Program-made: the position numbers and the translations under genes
In this document: positions 1 to 9,098 of the stretch, in pieces
Layout: each line of letters begins with the position of its first letter
Position numbering within the stretch: the first letter of the stretch is position 1
The notes under the pieces: model-generated
The model's input: only the letters and a program-made list of their open reading frames with translations
Databases searched by the model: none
What the model was told of the DNA's origin: nothing
NCBI RefSeq assembly: GCF_004359515.1
Contig: NZ_SCWD01000001.1
Span: 62,001 to 126,000 of the forward strand
Length of the DNA stretch: 64,000 bases
Direction: 5' to 3'
From: Macrococcus carouselicus
GTDB lineage: Bacteria > Bacillota > Bacilli > Staphylococcales > Staphylococcaceae

Positions 1-1
1 C

Positions 2-922
2 ATGATTAAATTTGACAATGTTTCTAAGATGTACGGGGACAAAGCAGCGGTGGATCAGATTTCCTTTGAGGTGCAAGAAGGTGAGTTCTTTGTGCTCATC
101 GGTCCGTCAGGATGTGGCAAGACAACGACGCTCAAGATGATCAACCGGCTGATTCCACTGACCAGCGGCTATATTTATTTCAAGGAGCAGCCCATCAGCA
201 GTTATAAGCTTGATGAGATGCGCTGGAATATCGGTTATGTGCTGCAGCAGATTGCACTCTTTCCGCATATGACGGTGCGCGATAATATCGCGCAGGTCCC
301 ACTGATGAAGAAGTGGAAGACAGGTACAATCGATGACCAGGTGAACCGTCTGCTGGATATGGTCGGTCTGCCCCATGCACAGTTCAGAGACCGCTATCCA
401 TCTGAACTGTCAGGCGGACAGCAGCAGCGTATCGGTGTGGTCCGTGCACTGGCGGCTGATCCGCCTGTTATTCTGATGGATGAACCGTTCAGTGCACTGG
501 ATCCCATCAGCCGTGAGAAACTGCAGGATGATCTGCTGCGGCTGCAGTCTGAAATCAATAAGACCATCATCTTTGTCACGCATGACATCAATGAGGCTTT
601 TAAGCTCGGTGATCGTATTTGCCTGATGAATCAGGGCAGAATCGAACAGATCGGTACACCTAGAGAATTTGTAGAGTCCCCGAAGAGTAAGTTCGTCACG
701 TCCTTTATAGGGAAAACAGATATTGAACGCCTGGCTCGGGACTGTGTGACGAAGCTGCCATTTGACGGGCGCTATCCGACAGTAGATGCAGAGACACCTG
801 TCAGTGCGTTGTACTCTCTGCTCGCCGAACACGAGCAGCTGAACGTAACCGGCGCGGACTATCTCGGTGCTGTGACACGTCCTTCTGTCTTCGAAGTCCT
901 GAGTAAAGGAGGCACCGTCTGA
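2..922 (+). CDS. OpuC/EgtU-type ABC transporter ATP-binding protein
   Basis: ATPase subunit of an ABC importer of the osmoprotectant (OpuC/OpuB) and ergothioneine (EgtU) class; it powers uptake by the permease encoded next. Walker A GPSGCGKTT lies at about residues 34-42, the signature LSGGQQQR at 136-143 and Walker B VILMDEP at 156-162, followed by the switch His in FVTHD. The 306-residue length is short for OpuCA (about 380-400 with two CBS domains); the tail after about residue 245 leaves room for only one CBS-like unit. The stop overlaps the next ATG by one base, so the two genes are translationally coupled. The ATG is the second base of the window, so its ribosome binding site cannot be seen. 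Substrate cannot be decided from sequence. Confidence 0.92.
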   Translation: MIKFDNVSKMYGDKAAVDQISFEVQEGEFFVLIGPSGCGKTTTLKMINRLIPLTSGYIYFKEQPISSYKLDEMRWNIGYVLQQIALFPHMTVRDNIAQVPLMKKWKTGTIDDQVNRLLDMVGLPHAQFRDRYPSELSGGQQQRIGVVRALAADPPVILMDEPFSALDPISREKLQDDLLRLQSEINKTIIFVTHDINEAFKLGDRICLMNQGRIEQIGTPREFVESPKSKFVTSFIGKTDIERLARDCVTKLPFDGRYPTVDAETPVSALYSLLAEHEQLNVTGADYLGAVTRPSVFEVLSKGGTV

Positions 923-2436
923 TGAAGGCACTTATTTCGACATTTCAGGAACGCCAGAGTGAGCTCTGGTCCGCCTTACTGGAACATATCCAGATTTCGT
1001 TTATTGCACTGCTGATAGCGATGCTGATCGCTGTACCGCTTGGTATATTATTGTCGAGATATAACAGAATTGCTGAGCCCATTATCAATGTGACCGCAGT
1101 GCTCCAGACGATTCCGTCACTCGCACTCCTCGGCTTGATGATTCCGCTATTCGGAATCGGCCGAGTACCTGCCATCATAGCGCTCGTGATATATGCATTG
1201 CTGCCTATCCTGCGTAATACATATACAGGGATTAAAGAAGTCGATCCGTCGTTGACAGAGGCGGCAAGCGGTCTCGGTATGAATCCATTCAGACGTCTGA
1301 CCCGGGTTGAGCTGCCGCTTGCGATGCCGGTCATTATGGCCGGAATCCGCACTGCAATGGTGCTGATCATCGGGACTGCGACCCTTGCCGCGTTTATCGG
1401 TGCGGGCGGTCTCGGAGACCTGATCTTACTCGGTATCGACCGGAACAATATGTCCCTGATTCTGCTGGGTGCGATACCGGCAGCTATTCTTGCCATCTTC
1501 TTTGATATCCTGCTGCGCTTCATGCAGCGACTGTCATACCGGAAAATCGGCTTGATATTAGGGCTGATTCTACTGATTGCCCTGCTTATGTCGGTCATAC
1601 CGCTCTTCAGTAAAGATAAGGGTCAGATCAAACTGGCCGGTAAGCTGGGTACTGAACCGGAAATTATCACGAATATGTACAAACAGCTGATTGAAGAGGA
1701 GACGGATGTCTCAGTTGAAATTCAGCCGGGACTCGGTAAGACTTCATTTTTATTCAATGCCCTGAAGGCTGATGAGATCGACGGGTATCTGGAGTTCACA
1801 GGTACGGTGCTCGGTGAGCTGGTCAAAGAGACACCTGAAGGCAATACAGAAGAAGAGGTCTATCATCAGGCGAAGAACCGTATCGAAAAGAAATATGACA
1901 TGGCGCTTCTCAAACCGATGCAATATAACAATACGTATGCACTCGCAGTGAAAAGATCATATGCCGAGCAGCATGATTTAAAAACCATCTCTGATTTACG
2001 GAAAGTGAAAGACGATATCAGAGCAGGATTCACCCTTGAATTCAATGACCGGGAGGATGGTTATAAAGGGATTCAGAAAAAATATGGGATTAAGCTTGCT
2101 CATATCAGAACAATGGAGCCGAAGATCCGTTATCAGGCTATCCAGAGCAATAAGATTGATCTGATTGATGCTTATTCGACTGATGCTGAGCTGAGAAAAT
2201 ATGATATGGTTATTTTAAAGGACAATCAGCATCTGTTCCCGCCTTATCAAGGTGCACCCTTACTTAAGAAAGAGACCGTCAAAGAGTACCCGGAAGTAGC
2301 TGAGGCGTTGAACAGGCTGGCAGGACAGATTTCTGATGAGGAGATGCAGCAGATGAACTATGAAGTCGCCTACGAAAAGAAAAAGGCAGCTGATGTTGCA
2401 CATGATTACCTGAAGAAAAAACACCTGCTTAAATGA
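922..2436 (+). CDS. ABC transporter permease fused to substrate-binding domain (OpuC/EgtU type)
   Basis: A 504-residue fusion. Residues 1 to about 210 form the BPD_transp_1 permease, with several hydrophobic segments and the EAA-like loop (EAASGLGMNPFRRL) that docks the ATPase. After one further membrane segment (about 210-230) comes an extracytoplasmic OpuAC-like binding domain from about residue 235, with KLGTEPEIITNMYKQLIE and EFNDREDGYKGIQKKYG. The membrane-tethered binding protein is typical of the OpuB/EgtU branch in Firmicutes. It imports betaine, choline, carnitine or ergothioneine-like compounds; the residues visible to me do not separate these options. It forms a complete two-gene importer with the preceding ATPase. 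Confidence 0.92.
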   Translation: MKALISTFQERQSELWSALLEHIQISFIALLIAMLIAVPLGILLSRYNRIAEPIINVTAVLQTIPSLALLGLMIPLFGIGRVPAIIALVIYALLPILRNTYTGIKEVDPSLTEAASGLGMNPFRRLTRVELPLAMPVIMAGIRTAMVLIIGTATLAAFIGAGGLGDLILLGIDRNNMSLILLGAIPAAILAIFFDILLRFMQRLSYRKIGLILGLILLIALLMSVIPLFSKDKGQIKLAGKLGTEPEIITNMYKQLIEEETDVSVEIQPGLGKTSFLFNALKADEIDGYLEFTGTVLGELVKETPEGNTEEEVYHQAKNRIEKKYDMALLKPMQYNNTYALAVKRSYAEQHDLKTISDLRKVKDDIRAGFTLEFNDREDGYKGIQKKYGIKLAHIRTMEPKIRYQAIQSNKIDLIDAYSTDAELRKYDMVILKDNQHLFPPYQGAPLLKKETVKEYPEVAEALNRLAGQISDEEMQQMNYEVAYEKKKAADVAHDYLKKKHLLK

Positions 2437-2449
2437 GGAGTGAATATCT

Positions 2450-2665
2450 ATGAAGAAACAGCTCTTATCACTCGCTATCTATTCGCCGGAGAAAACAGCT
2501 GAAGCGTGAACTGAACATTGAAGGGGATATGATGATGTGCCAGCAGCTTCCATTCTGCCAGCGGGCACGTCCTTTGCCGGGGTTGTCAGAGTGACAATCG
2601 GCTCAACTGAGCAGAATACAGTGATTATCGACAGATTTGAACATTATTTTGAGGAGGAATTATAA
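2450..2665 (+). pseudogene. Decayed small reading frame (unrecognised)
   Basis: A plausible start (GAGGAG, then ATG at 2450) opens MKKQLLSLAIYSPEKTAEA and hits TGA at 2507, with a second stop in the same frame at 2519. The same frame then reads protein-like sequence from about 2522 to the TAA at 2663-2665, ending IIDRFEHYFEEEL. A short stretch in another frame (about 2466-2528, RRRKQLKRELNIEGD) also looks coding. This fits a gene of about 70 codons broken by frameshifts or stops. Its last codons carry the GAGGAG used by the next gene. I do not recognise the family. Confidence 0.35.
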
Positions 2666-3198
2666 TGAGAGAGACCATTGCCATTGATATGGACGAAGTA
2701 TTAGCGGATACACTGAAGAAAGTGATATTTAGATTCAATGAGGAGTCAGGTGAGACAGTGACAGCTGAGGAACTGCAGGGTGTCAAACTGCGCGATCTGC
2801 ATCCACAGCATGTCGAGCACTTATCAAATCTGCTGCTTGACCGTGATTTCTTCAGAGACCTGGAAGTATTCCCGGACGCAGTGCGCGTGGTCAGACGGCT
2901 GACAGAATCTTATGATGTCTATATCGCCACAGCAGCGATGGATGTACCTACGTCATTTGATGCGAAATATGAGTGGCTGCTTGAACATTTCCCGTTCCTG
3001 GATCCGCAGAACTTTATCTTCTGCGGCAATAAAGGCGTTGTGGGTACAGATTATCTGATTGATGATAATCCTAAGCAGCTCGCCGCCTTCAAAGGCAAGG
3101 GCATCATGTTCAATGCAGCGCATAATATCAATGAAGAAGGCTTTGAGCGCGTTCGCAGCTGGAAAGAAGTGGAATCATACTTCTTTCCAGCAGAATAA
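2665..3198 (+). CDS. 5'(3')-deoxyribonucleotidase (NT5C family)
   Basis: HAD-superfamily phosphatase of the cytosolic 5'(3')-deoxyribonucleotidase family, which dephosphorylates pyrimidine deoxynucleoside monophosphates. The catalytic motif DMDEVLADT puts the nucleophile at Asp8 and the general acid at Asp10; motif III is DYLIDDNPKQL near residues 129-139. At 177 residues it has the usual length of this family in Firmicutes. The start follows GAGGAGG with good spacing. A symmetrical terminator lies right after the stop and also serves the convergent lipid kinase gene. Confidence 0.88.
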   Translation: MRETIAIDMDEVLADTLKKVIFRFNEESGETVTAEELQGVKLRDLHPQHVEHLSNLLLDRDFFRDLEVFPDAVRVVRRLTESYDVYIATAAMDVPTSFDAKYEWLLEHFPFLDPQNFIFCGNKGVVGTDYLIDDNPKQLAAFKGKGIMFNAAHNINEEGFERVRSWKEVESYFFPAE

Positions 3199-3202
3199 AG
3201 AT

Positions 3203-3240
3203 AAAGAGGTCTCTGGAATTCCAGAGGCCTCTTTATTCTA
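3203..3240. terminator. Bidirectional intrinsic terminator
   Basis: Sixteen-base stem (3203-3218 with 3219-3234, one G:U) with A-rich and T-rich flanks. It sits between the convergent nucleotidase and lipid kinase genes and overlaps the last codons of the latter. Confidence 0.85.
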
Positions 3241-4138
3241 TATCAGGACCGGCGAACAACCGAAGTCTCTTATTTAAGATTTCTATGGTGACTGGTGTGG
3301 TCAAGTCGACTTCACCGTCAACATCAATATCCATTTCATCCTTTGTCGAGATTGTGATGTGCTTACCGCTCAGATGCTCGACATTTTTACTGATGGCATT
3401 CCAGTTATCGATGCTTTTCTCCTTGATCATCTCCGTAAAGAGCTTGAGTCCTGCTTCCTTGAAAATAAAGATCTGCATCAGTCCATCATCTGCCCGAAGC
3501 TCTGTCAGTGGAATACGATTTCCTCCGACAAACTGTCCGTTCGCCACCACGATCATGGAGGCGTTTCCTGTCTGATTCTGACCGTCAATCGTCAAATCAT
3601 AGTCAAAAAATGTCGGATCAGCGACTGTCTTCAAAGTGGAGAAGAGATAGCTGAACTTACCCAGCTTGCTTTTGCTTTTGTCAACCACTGCCTCAGAGTT
3701 TTCTACAATCAACCCCATCCCTACAAAATTCAGTACATATCGATCATTCGCTTTCATGACATCGATGTGTCTGACATGACTGTCGAGCAGAACCTCCGAT
3801 GCCTCACGAGGTGTAGGAGGAAGATTCAATGTCTTGGCGAAGTCATTGAATGTACCACCGGGTAGAATACCGATCGGCAGATTCAAGTCAGCTGCGATGA
3901 CACCATTGATAAGTTCATGAACGGTACCATCGCCACCCAGGATAAAAAGGATATCGTAATTTTCATCTTTAAGGGTCTGACAATATGTTTTGATGTCGCC
4001 TTTAGCATCGCTCCGGTAGATGGTCAGCTGCTTGCACATCTTTAATACATTAGTTGTCACTTCTCCAAGTGCCTGATGGACATCACCTTGCCCTGCTGCT
4101 TCGTGATAGAATAGTATACCTTTGTTGAAATTGGCCAT
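3233..4138 (-). CDS. YegS/DagK-family lipid kinase
   Basis: Lipid kinase of the diacylglycerol-kinase catalytic (DAGK_cat) family. The nucleotide-binding motif GGDGTVHELINGV starts at about residue 68 and is followed by GILPGGTFNDFAKTLNLP. The C-terminal beta domain ends with the usual ITISTKDEMDIDVDGE strand. At 301 residues the length is normal. These enzymes phosphorylate diacylglycerol or related lipids and recycle lipids released in lipoteichoic acid synthesis; the actual substrate is inference. The start follows GCGAGGTG on the minus strand. It lies downstream of the peptide transporter gene, separated by that gene's terminator. Confidence 0.9.
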   Translation of the reverse strand: MANFNKGILFYHEAAGQGDVHQALGEVTTNVLKMCKQLTIYRSDAKGDIKTYCQTLKDENYDILFILGGDGTVHELINGVIAADLNLPIGILPGGTFNDFAKTLNLPPTPREASEVLLDSHVRHIDVMKANDRYVLNFVGMGLIVENSEAVVDKSKSKLGKFSYLFSTLKTVADPTFFDYDLTIDGQNQTGNASMIVVANGQFVGGNRIPLTELRADDGLMQIFIFKEAGLKLFTEMIKEKSIDNWNAISKNVEHLSGKHITISTKDEMDIDVDGEVDLTTPVTIEILNKRLRLFAGPDIE

Positions 4139-4180
4139 ATGGACACCTCGCTTTTATCTATCATTTACCCATTTTAATCA

Positions 4181-4206
4181 AAAAAACACGCCCTGTACGG
4201 GCGTGT
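4181..4206 (-). terminator. Intrinsic terminator of the first POT transporter
   Basis: Stem CACGCCC/GGGCGTG (4187-4193 with 4199-4205), loop TGTAC, followed on the minus strand by a run of T. Confidence 0.85.
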
Positions 4207-4212
4207 CGTCAT

Positions 4213-5715
4213 TTAATGAATGCCTTCCATTTTTCGTGTGACCCACTTGTTCAGCAGAAGTAAAATCACGAAGAGAAAAAGAGCAAGCCCGCCGATAAAG
4301 GCGAAGTAGTTCGTGTAGCCCATCGGCTCAACTAATTTCACGAGCTGGGCGTTGATGGCCTGTGCACTGGCATTGGTCAGGAACCAGAGACTCAGCATCT
4401 GTGAGCTGAACGCTTCAGGCGCAAGCTTGACGGAGACAGATGACCCTGTCGGCGATAAGCAGAGTTCTCCGATAACGCAGAGCAGGAACGAGAGAACAAG
4501 CCATAACGGATTGTAAAGCTCGCTGCCACTTGTCATTGCCGGAATGATCATCACCAGAAAGGAGATACCCGCAAAGAACAGGCCAAGCGCAAATTTAAGC
4601 GGAGTTGAAGGATTATATTTACCCAGTTTCGACCATAAGCTTGAAATAAACGGGGCGAGCAGCACGATGAAGAATGGATTGATTGACTGGAACCATGCAG
4701 CCGGTACAGTGAAATCAATACCGAACAGCTGGTTCAGATCAAGCTGTGTCTTTTCTTTGGCAAAGATACTGAGCACGTTTGCACCCTGTTCCTGGATGGA
4801 CCAGAACATAACCCCGGCAATGAACAACGGGATATAAGCAAGCAGACGATTTTTCTCAGTTGAAGTAACATCCCTGCTTATGTACATCATACGGAAATAG
4901 ATGATGGGCAGCACGACACCAAGAACTGTGACGAGAATTGAGAATGTACCGAATGTCAGACCGCCTGTCATATAAGTGATGACAAACACTGCAATGAGTG
5001 CAATAACGGAAATCGTGATGACTTTTGTATACTTCACCTTTTCATCTGCAGTCAGTGGATGGGAAGGTTCAAGTCCGACGAGTCCGAGAGAGCGTCTCTG
5101 GAAGATGATATAGGTGATTAAGGCAAGTGCCATACCGATGGCAGCGGCCAGGAAGCCGGTATGATAGTTGTAGTTTTTCTGCAGAGCGCCAACGATGAAC
5201 GGTGAAGCGAGAGCACCCATATTAACAGACATGTAGAAGATAACAAAGCCTGCATCCATGCGGTCGTCGCTCTTATGATACAAGCCGCCGACCACGTTTG
5301 AGATATTCGGTTTCATCAGTCCGGAACCGACGATGATCAGAAACATGGAGGCAAGAAAAGCGGGTACGCCGAACGGCAGACTCATCGCGATATGGCCTGC
5401 CATGATCAGTACGGCACCATACATCAGCGCACGTCTTGACCCGATGACACGGTCAGCCAGCCACCCACCGACAATCCCGGTCATGAAGATGAGGGCACCG
5501 TACATCGATGCGATACTTGCTGCGGTCGTCTGCTCCATACCGAGTCCGCCGTTGATAATCTTGTCGTACATGTAATAGACCAGGATGGCGCGCATACCGT
5601 AGTAGCTGAAACGCTCCCAGAATTCTACGAAGAAGAGGATACCCAGACCTCTAGGATGTCCGAAGAATCCGGTCTGTGGTACACTGTTGACCATTTCCTC
5701 TCTTGTGTGTTTCAT
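4213..5715 (-). CDS. POT/PTR2-family proton-dependent oligopeptide transporter (DtpT-like)
   Basis: Proton-coupled di-/tripeptide symporter of the POT family with about 14 membrane segments. Seen in the sequence: the N-terminal FGHPRGLGILFFVEFWERFSYYG, which includes the ExxER motif for proton coupling, and the later family motif (GELCLSPTGSSVSVKLAPE). I chose ATG 5715 because AGGAGTTGG precedes it; an upstream in-frame ATG at 5745 has no such site. The protein is 500 residues long. It is a paralogue of the next gene upstream (5870-7378), but each gene has its own terminator, so the pair probably arose by tandem duplication and is separately expressed. Confidence 0.93.
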   Translation of the reverse strand: MKHTREEMVNSVPQTGFFGHPRGLGILFFVEFWERFSYYGMRAILVYYMYDKIINGGLGMEQTTAASIASMYGALIFMTGIVGGWLADRVIGSRRALMYGAVLIMAGHIAMSLPFGVPAFLASMFLIIVGSGLMKPNISNVVGGLYHKSDDRMDAGFVIFYMSVNMGALASPFIVGALQKNYNYHTGFLAAAIGMALALITYIIFQRRSLGLVGLEPSHPLTADEKVKYTKVITISVIALIAVFVITYMTGGLTFGTFSILVTVLGVVLPIIYFRMMYISRDVTSTEKNRLLAYIPLFIAGVMFWSIQEQGANVLSIFAKEKTQLDLNQLFGIDFTVPAAWFQSINPFFIVLLAPFISSLWSKLGKYNPSTPLKFALGLFFAGISFLVMIIPAMTSGSELYNPLWLVLSFLLCVIGELCLSPTGSSVSVKLAPEAFSSQMLSLWFLTNASAQAINAQLVKLVEPMGYTNYFAFIGGLALFLFVILLLLNKWVTRKMEGIH

Positions 5716-5830
5716 AAGTCCAACTCCTGTCTTTTTAGTTACCATTATTGTAGCGATGAATGCTTAAAAGAACAATAGTTATGGGAAAAGTTGGAATATT
5801 CTTATAATTATATTTAATAATAAATCTGCA

Positions 5831-5862
5831 TAGAAAAAAGCACTCATAACGAGTGCTTTGTT
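5831..5862 (-). terminator. Intrinsic terminator of the second POT transporter
   Basis: Stem AAAGCACTC/GAGTGCTTT (5837-5845 with 5851-5859), loop ATAAC, with T runs on both sides. Confidence 0.85.
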
Positions 5863-5869
5863 TTCGTAA

Positions 5870-7378
5870 TCAGTGGATGCCGTGCATCTTACGTTTAATC
5901 AGCGGATTGATCAGCATAATTAGAATACCCAGACCGATGGCGATACTGCCGAAATAACCGAAGTAATGCGTAGAATCGATGCTGGTATAGACATTGACAA
6001 GACGTGCATTGAGACCTTGGGCCATCGTGTTTGACAGGAACCAGATACTCATCATCTGAGCTGTAAATGCTTCAGGTGCAAGTTTTGTCGTTGTCGATAA
6101 GCCGACAGGGGACAAGCAGAGTTCAGCAACGGTCACCAGGAAGAAACTGAGAACGAGCCATAATGGGTTGATCAGTTCATTCCCTGACATAAGGGGCAGA
6201 ATCATGACTAAGAAACTTGAACCTGCGAGCAGTAAGGCAATACCGAACTTAATGACAGTCGGCGGGTTATAACGGCCGAGTCTGACCCAGAGTGATGCGA
6301 TAAAGGGTGCAAGCGTCACGATGAAGAGTGGGTTCAATGACTGGAACCATGCGGCTGGTATCGTGAAATCAATCAGACCCTCAGTGACCACACCTAAGTC
6401 CAGCTGTGTGCGTTTGTCAGAGAAACTTGCAAGTACGGTGGATCCCTGTTCCTGAATCATCCAGAACATCACTGAAGCAAGGAACAGCGGAATATATGCA
6501 AGCAGACGGGATTTCTCGATCTGAGTGGTCTTATGCGAAAGAAACATTATCGCGAAATAGATGACCGGCAGCACAACGCCTAAGATTGAGATCGTTAGGC
6601 TGATCACATTGAAGTTGAGTTGACCGAGCGCACTAAGAACGAGCAGGAAAACAACAATCCCTGCAGCAATCAAACTTACAAACATCCAGGTCTTTTTACG
6701 GTTTTCAGCTGTAATCGGATTAGGGACATTGAGACCTGACAGTCCCAGTGTCTTTTTAGCTGTCAGGATGTAGATGACCAGACCGATGAACATACCGATG
6801 GCAGCTGCTGCGAACCCGGCATGGAAGCCGATGCGTGTCTGCAGCAGACCGACAAGCAGAGGTGACAGGAAAGCCCCTAAGTTGATGGACATGACAAATA
6901 GGGTGAAGGCTGCGTCTATTTTCGAGTCATTCTTCAGATAGAGTTCGCCGACGTTCGCCGAGATATTCGGTTTCAGTAAACCTGTACCGATAATCAGAAA
7001 GAACAGAGCGAAAAGAAATAGAGTGAAGTTATTGGGTAAAGATAATAAAATATGCCCGACCATAATCAGGATGGCACCGATCAGAATAGAGTGTCTGGTA
7101 CCGAGTATACGGTCTGCAACCCAGCCGCCGATAATTCCACTCATATAGATGAGTGCACCGTAGATGGAGACAATCTGCAGGGCAGTCCCTTCTTCCAGAC
7201 CGAAGCCTCCTTTGGAGACTTCATAGTAGAGATAGTAGGCCAGGATGGCTCTCATGCCGTAGTAGCTGAAACGCTCCCAGAATTCCGTGACCATAAGTGT
7301 GAAAAGCCCTTCAGGGTGTCCGAAGAAACCGGTCCGAGGCATGCTGTTGACGATTTCTTCGCGTGTATGCTGTGTCAA
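5870..7378 (-). CDS. POT/PTR2-family oligopeptide transporter, second copy
   Basis: Second proton-dependent oligopeptide transporter, clearly related along its length to the product of 4213-5715. The N terminus has HTREEIVNS and EFWERFSYYG (ExxER proton motif); the C-terminal half has AELCLSPVGLSTTTKLAPE. I place the start at the TTG at 7378 (LTQHTREE), because GAGGAAG lies just upstream and the preceding in-frame ATG at 7426 lacks a binding site. Residues further upstream (ITLFLFFSF) would not match the family's short cytoplasmic N terminus. The predicted protein is 502 residues. Substrate preference relative to its paralogue cannot be read from sequence. Confidence 0.91.
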   Translation of the reverse strand: MTQHTREEIVNSMPRTGFFGHPEGLFTLMVTEFWERFSYYGMRAILAYYLYYEVSKGGFGLEEGTALQIVSIYGALIYMSGIIGGWVADRILGTRHSILIGAILIMVGHILLSLPNNFTLFLFALFFLIIGTGLLKPNISANVGELYLKNDSKIDAAFTLFVMSINLGAFLSPLLVGLLQTRIGFHAGFAAAAIGMFIGLVIYILTAKKTLGLSGLNVPNPITAENRKKTWMFVSLIAAGIVVFLLVLSALGQLNFNVISLTISILGVVLPVIYFAIMFLSHKTTQIEKSRLLAYIPLFLASVMFWMIQEQGSTVLASFSDKRTQLDLGVVTEGLIDFTIPAAWFQSLNPLFIVTLAPFIASLWVRLGRYNPPTVIKFGIALLLAGSSFLVMILPLMSGNELINPLWLVLSFFLVTVAELCLSPVGLSTTTKLAPEAFTAQMMSIWFLSNTMAQGLNARLVNVYTSIDSTHYFGYFGSIAIGLGILIMLINPLIKRKMHGIH

Positions 7379-7460
7379 AGTAGATCTTCCTCTCTCAAAA
7401 GAAAAAAATAAAAACAATGTAATCAATATACACTGTTTTTAATTCTCTGACAATTTTATT

Positions 7461-7955
7461 TTAGCGGTTTGTAATCGTTTCCGGGTATAAATCATGGTTC
7501 ATGAGCCGATAGTTCGCTATTTCTTCATATTTAGAATCAGGCCGGCCATAGTTTGTGTAAGGATCGATGGAAATACCGCCCCGGGGAGTGAATTTCCCCC
7601 ACACTTCAATATAATGTGGATCCATCAGCTCAATCAGATCATTCATAATAATATTTATGCAGTCCTCATGAAAGTCACCATGATTACGGAAGCTGAATAA
7701 GTAGAGTTTCAGGGATTTGGATTCCACCATCTTGATGTTCGGGATATAGCTGATATAAATAGCCGCGAAGTCAGGCTGTCCTGTAATCGGGCAGAGACTG
7801 GTGAATTCCGGGCAGTTGAACTTGACGAAATAGTCGCGCCCTGGGTGTTTATTATCGAAAGACTCGAGAATGGAAGGATCGTATTCATAGAGATATTGGT
7901 TGTTCTGATTGCCGAGTAAAGTGATATCCTGTAATTCTTCTTTATTGCGTGACAT
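7461..7955 (-). CDS. queF: NADPH-dependent 7-cyano-7-deazaguanine reductase
   Basis: Reduces preQ0 to preQ1 in queuosine synthesis. The unimodular 164-residue form is the short Bacillus type. Catalytic Cys55 lies in [16 protein letters not shown] with the conserved Asp62; Cys48 starts the motif. AAGGAGG stands 6-7 bases before the ATG. It lies 48 bases downstream of the EamA-type permease gene on the same strand, so the two could share a transcript. No preQ1 riboswitch is visible upstream, and no queC, queD or queE is in the window. Confidence 0.95.
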   Translation of the reverse strand: MSRNKEELQDITLLGNQNNQYLYEYDPSILESFDNKHPGRDYFVKFNCPEFTSLCPITGQPDFAAIYISYIPNIKMVESKSLKLYLFSFRNHGDFHEDCINIIMNDLIELMDPHYIEVWGKFTPRGGISIDPYTNYGRPDSKYEEIANYRLMNHDLYPETITNR

Positions 7956-8003
7956 GACATGTCCTCCTTTATTAATGTTCTGATACTACTATAGAAAGAT
8001 AGT

Positions 8004-8852
8004 TTACTCAAGTCTTGTTTTCTGGAACATATAGTAGCTGGCACTGAAGACGATGATATAACCGATGAAGCTCAGCATGTCCGGTGTTTGTCTGAAAAGA
8101 ACGAAACTGATAATGGCACTGAACAGCACTGTCGCATAGAAGAAGATGGAGATATGCTTAGCGGGTGCGTACTGATAGGCGATGGTGATGCCGAACTGGC
8201 CGACTGTCGCGAAGACGCCGGATAACAATAGATAAATAGTCTGCGCCATTGTCATTGCTGCGTAATTGAAAATGACGTAAGGCAGCAGAACAATCGTTGA
8301 GAAAAAGGAAAAATAAAATACGGTTGTATAGAACTTCTCACGCTGGCCGAGGACTCGTAGTGTAGTATAGGCACACCCGGCGAAGAAGGCACCGAGCACA
8401 CCGATGATGGCGATATTCATATCGCTTGAGAAACTGGGCTTGATGATAAAGAGAGAACCAAGGAAAGCCACAGTGATGGCAATGATCTGATATCGTCTGA
8501 TATTCTCTTTCAGGAAGACTGCACACAGCAGAATAGTGAAGAAGGGACTGAGCTTGTTCAGCATATCTGCATCACTCAGCACCATACGGTCAATCGTGAT
8601 GTAGTTCAGCACGACGCCGATCAGTCCGAATACACTGCGGGCTATCAATAGAGGCTGATTCTGCAGTCTGCCGAATAGCCGCTCTTTGTTTCTGATGACG
8701 AAATAAAGGGGAATCAGCATGCCGACAATGTTTCTGAATAATGTTTTCTGCAGTACCGGAAGATCGCCGGAAAGTTTGACGAAGGCACCCATCAGACTGA
8801 AACCGAGTGAGGCGATCAAGAGTGCCAGTATGCCTTTTTGTAAATTATTCAT
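8004..8852 (-). CDS. EamA/DMT-superfamily permease
   Basis: Ten-segment membrane protein of the drug/metabolite transporter superfamily, 282 residues, with the internal duplication of two EamA units (LLIASLGFSLMGAFVKLSG near the start; AFFAGCAYTTLRVLG in the middle). Such proteins export or import small metabolites; the substrate is unknown. It is transcribed divergently from nrdIEF. The downstream neighbour is queF; a role in queuosine-precursor transport is possible but rests only on adjacency. Confidence 0.85.
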   Translation of the reverse strand: MNNLQKGILALLIASLGFSLMGAFVKLSGDLPVLQKTLFRNIVGMLIPLYFVIRNKERLFGRLQNQPLLIARSVFGLIGVVLNYITIDRMVLSDADMLNKLSPFFTILLCAVFLKENIRRYQIIAITVAFLGSLFIIKPSFSSDMNIAIIGVLGAFFAGCAYTTLRVLGQREKFYTTVFYFSFFSTIVLLPYVIFNYAAMTMAQTIYLLLSGVFATVGQFGITIAYQYAPAKHISIFFYATVLFSAIISFVLFRQTPDMLSFIGYIIVFSASYYMFQKTRLE

Positions 8853-9020
8853 AATAGCCGACCTTTCAAGTAGGATAGTTTATTTTAACACATCGAGAAT
8901 AGACTGAGAAAATTCCTGTCATTAAAATGTAATAATTTCTGAACCCTATGGGCGGCAACGAGTTAAGAATACCAAGTAAAAGTCAAGCTCTTAAATTAAA
9001 AAAATTATGGGTATAATCAA

Positions 9021-9048
9021 TTGAAAGTGCGAACAAACGTGCTATAAT
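9021..9048 (+). promoter_or_regulatory. SigA-type promoter of nrdIEF
   Basis: TTGAAA at 9021-9026 and TATAAT at 9043-9048, 16-base spacer. It is the nearest strong promoter upstream of nrdI and is followed directly by the NrdR-like boxes. Confidence 0.75.
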
Positions 9049-9050
9049 AT

Positions 9051-9098
9051 TTCATATATCTTGTGGTCCGTTAAAGAATCAAACACTACATGTAGTGT
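9051..9098 (+). promoter_or_regulatory. Tandem NrdR-like boxes
   Basis: Box 2 at 9083-9098 (ACACTACATGTAGTGT) is perfectly symmetric and fits the 16-bp NrdR consensus acaCwAtATaTwGtgt except for one symmetric pair. Box 1 at 9051-9066 (TTCATATATCTTGTGG) is a weaker match, about 11 of 16. The centres are 32 bp apart, about three helical turns, which is the known arrangement of paired NrdR boxes before ribonucleotide reductase operons. Both start just after the -10 hexamer. Inferred function: repression of nrdIEF by NrdR with ATP/dATP. nrdR itself is not in the window. Confidence 0.7.

Noticed and set aside
410-931. Long minus-strand open frame of 173 codons
   Set aside because: It lies fully inside the ABC ATPase gene on the other strand, has no ribosome site and reads as low-quality protein; shadow frame.
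945-1598. Minus-strand open frame of 217 codons opposite the permease domain
   Set aside because: Ile/Arg/Ser-rich shadow of the hydrophobic permease coding strand, no start context.
7956-8003. Possible preQ1 riboswitch before queF
   Set aside because: Only 48 bases are available and no pseudoknot-like C-rich/A-rich pattern is visible.
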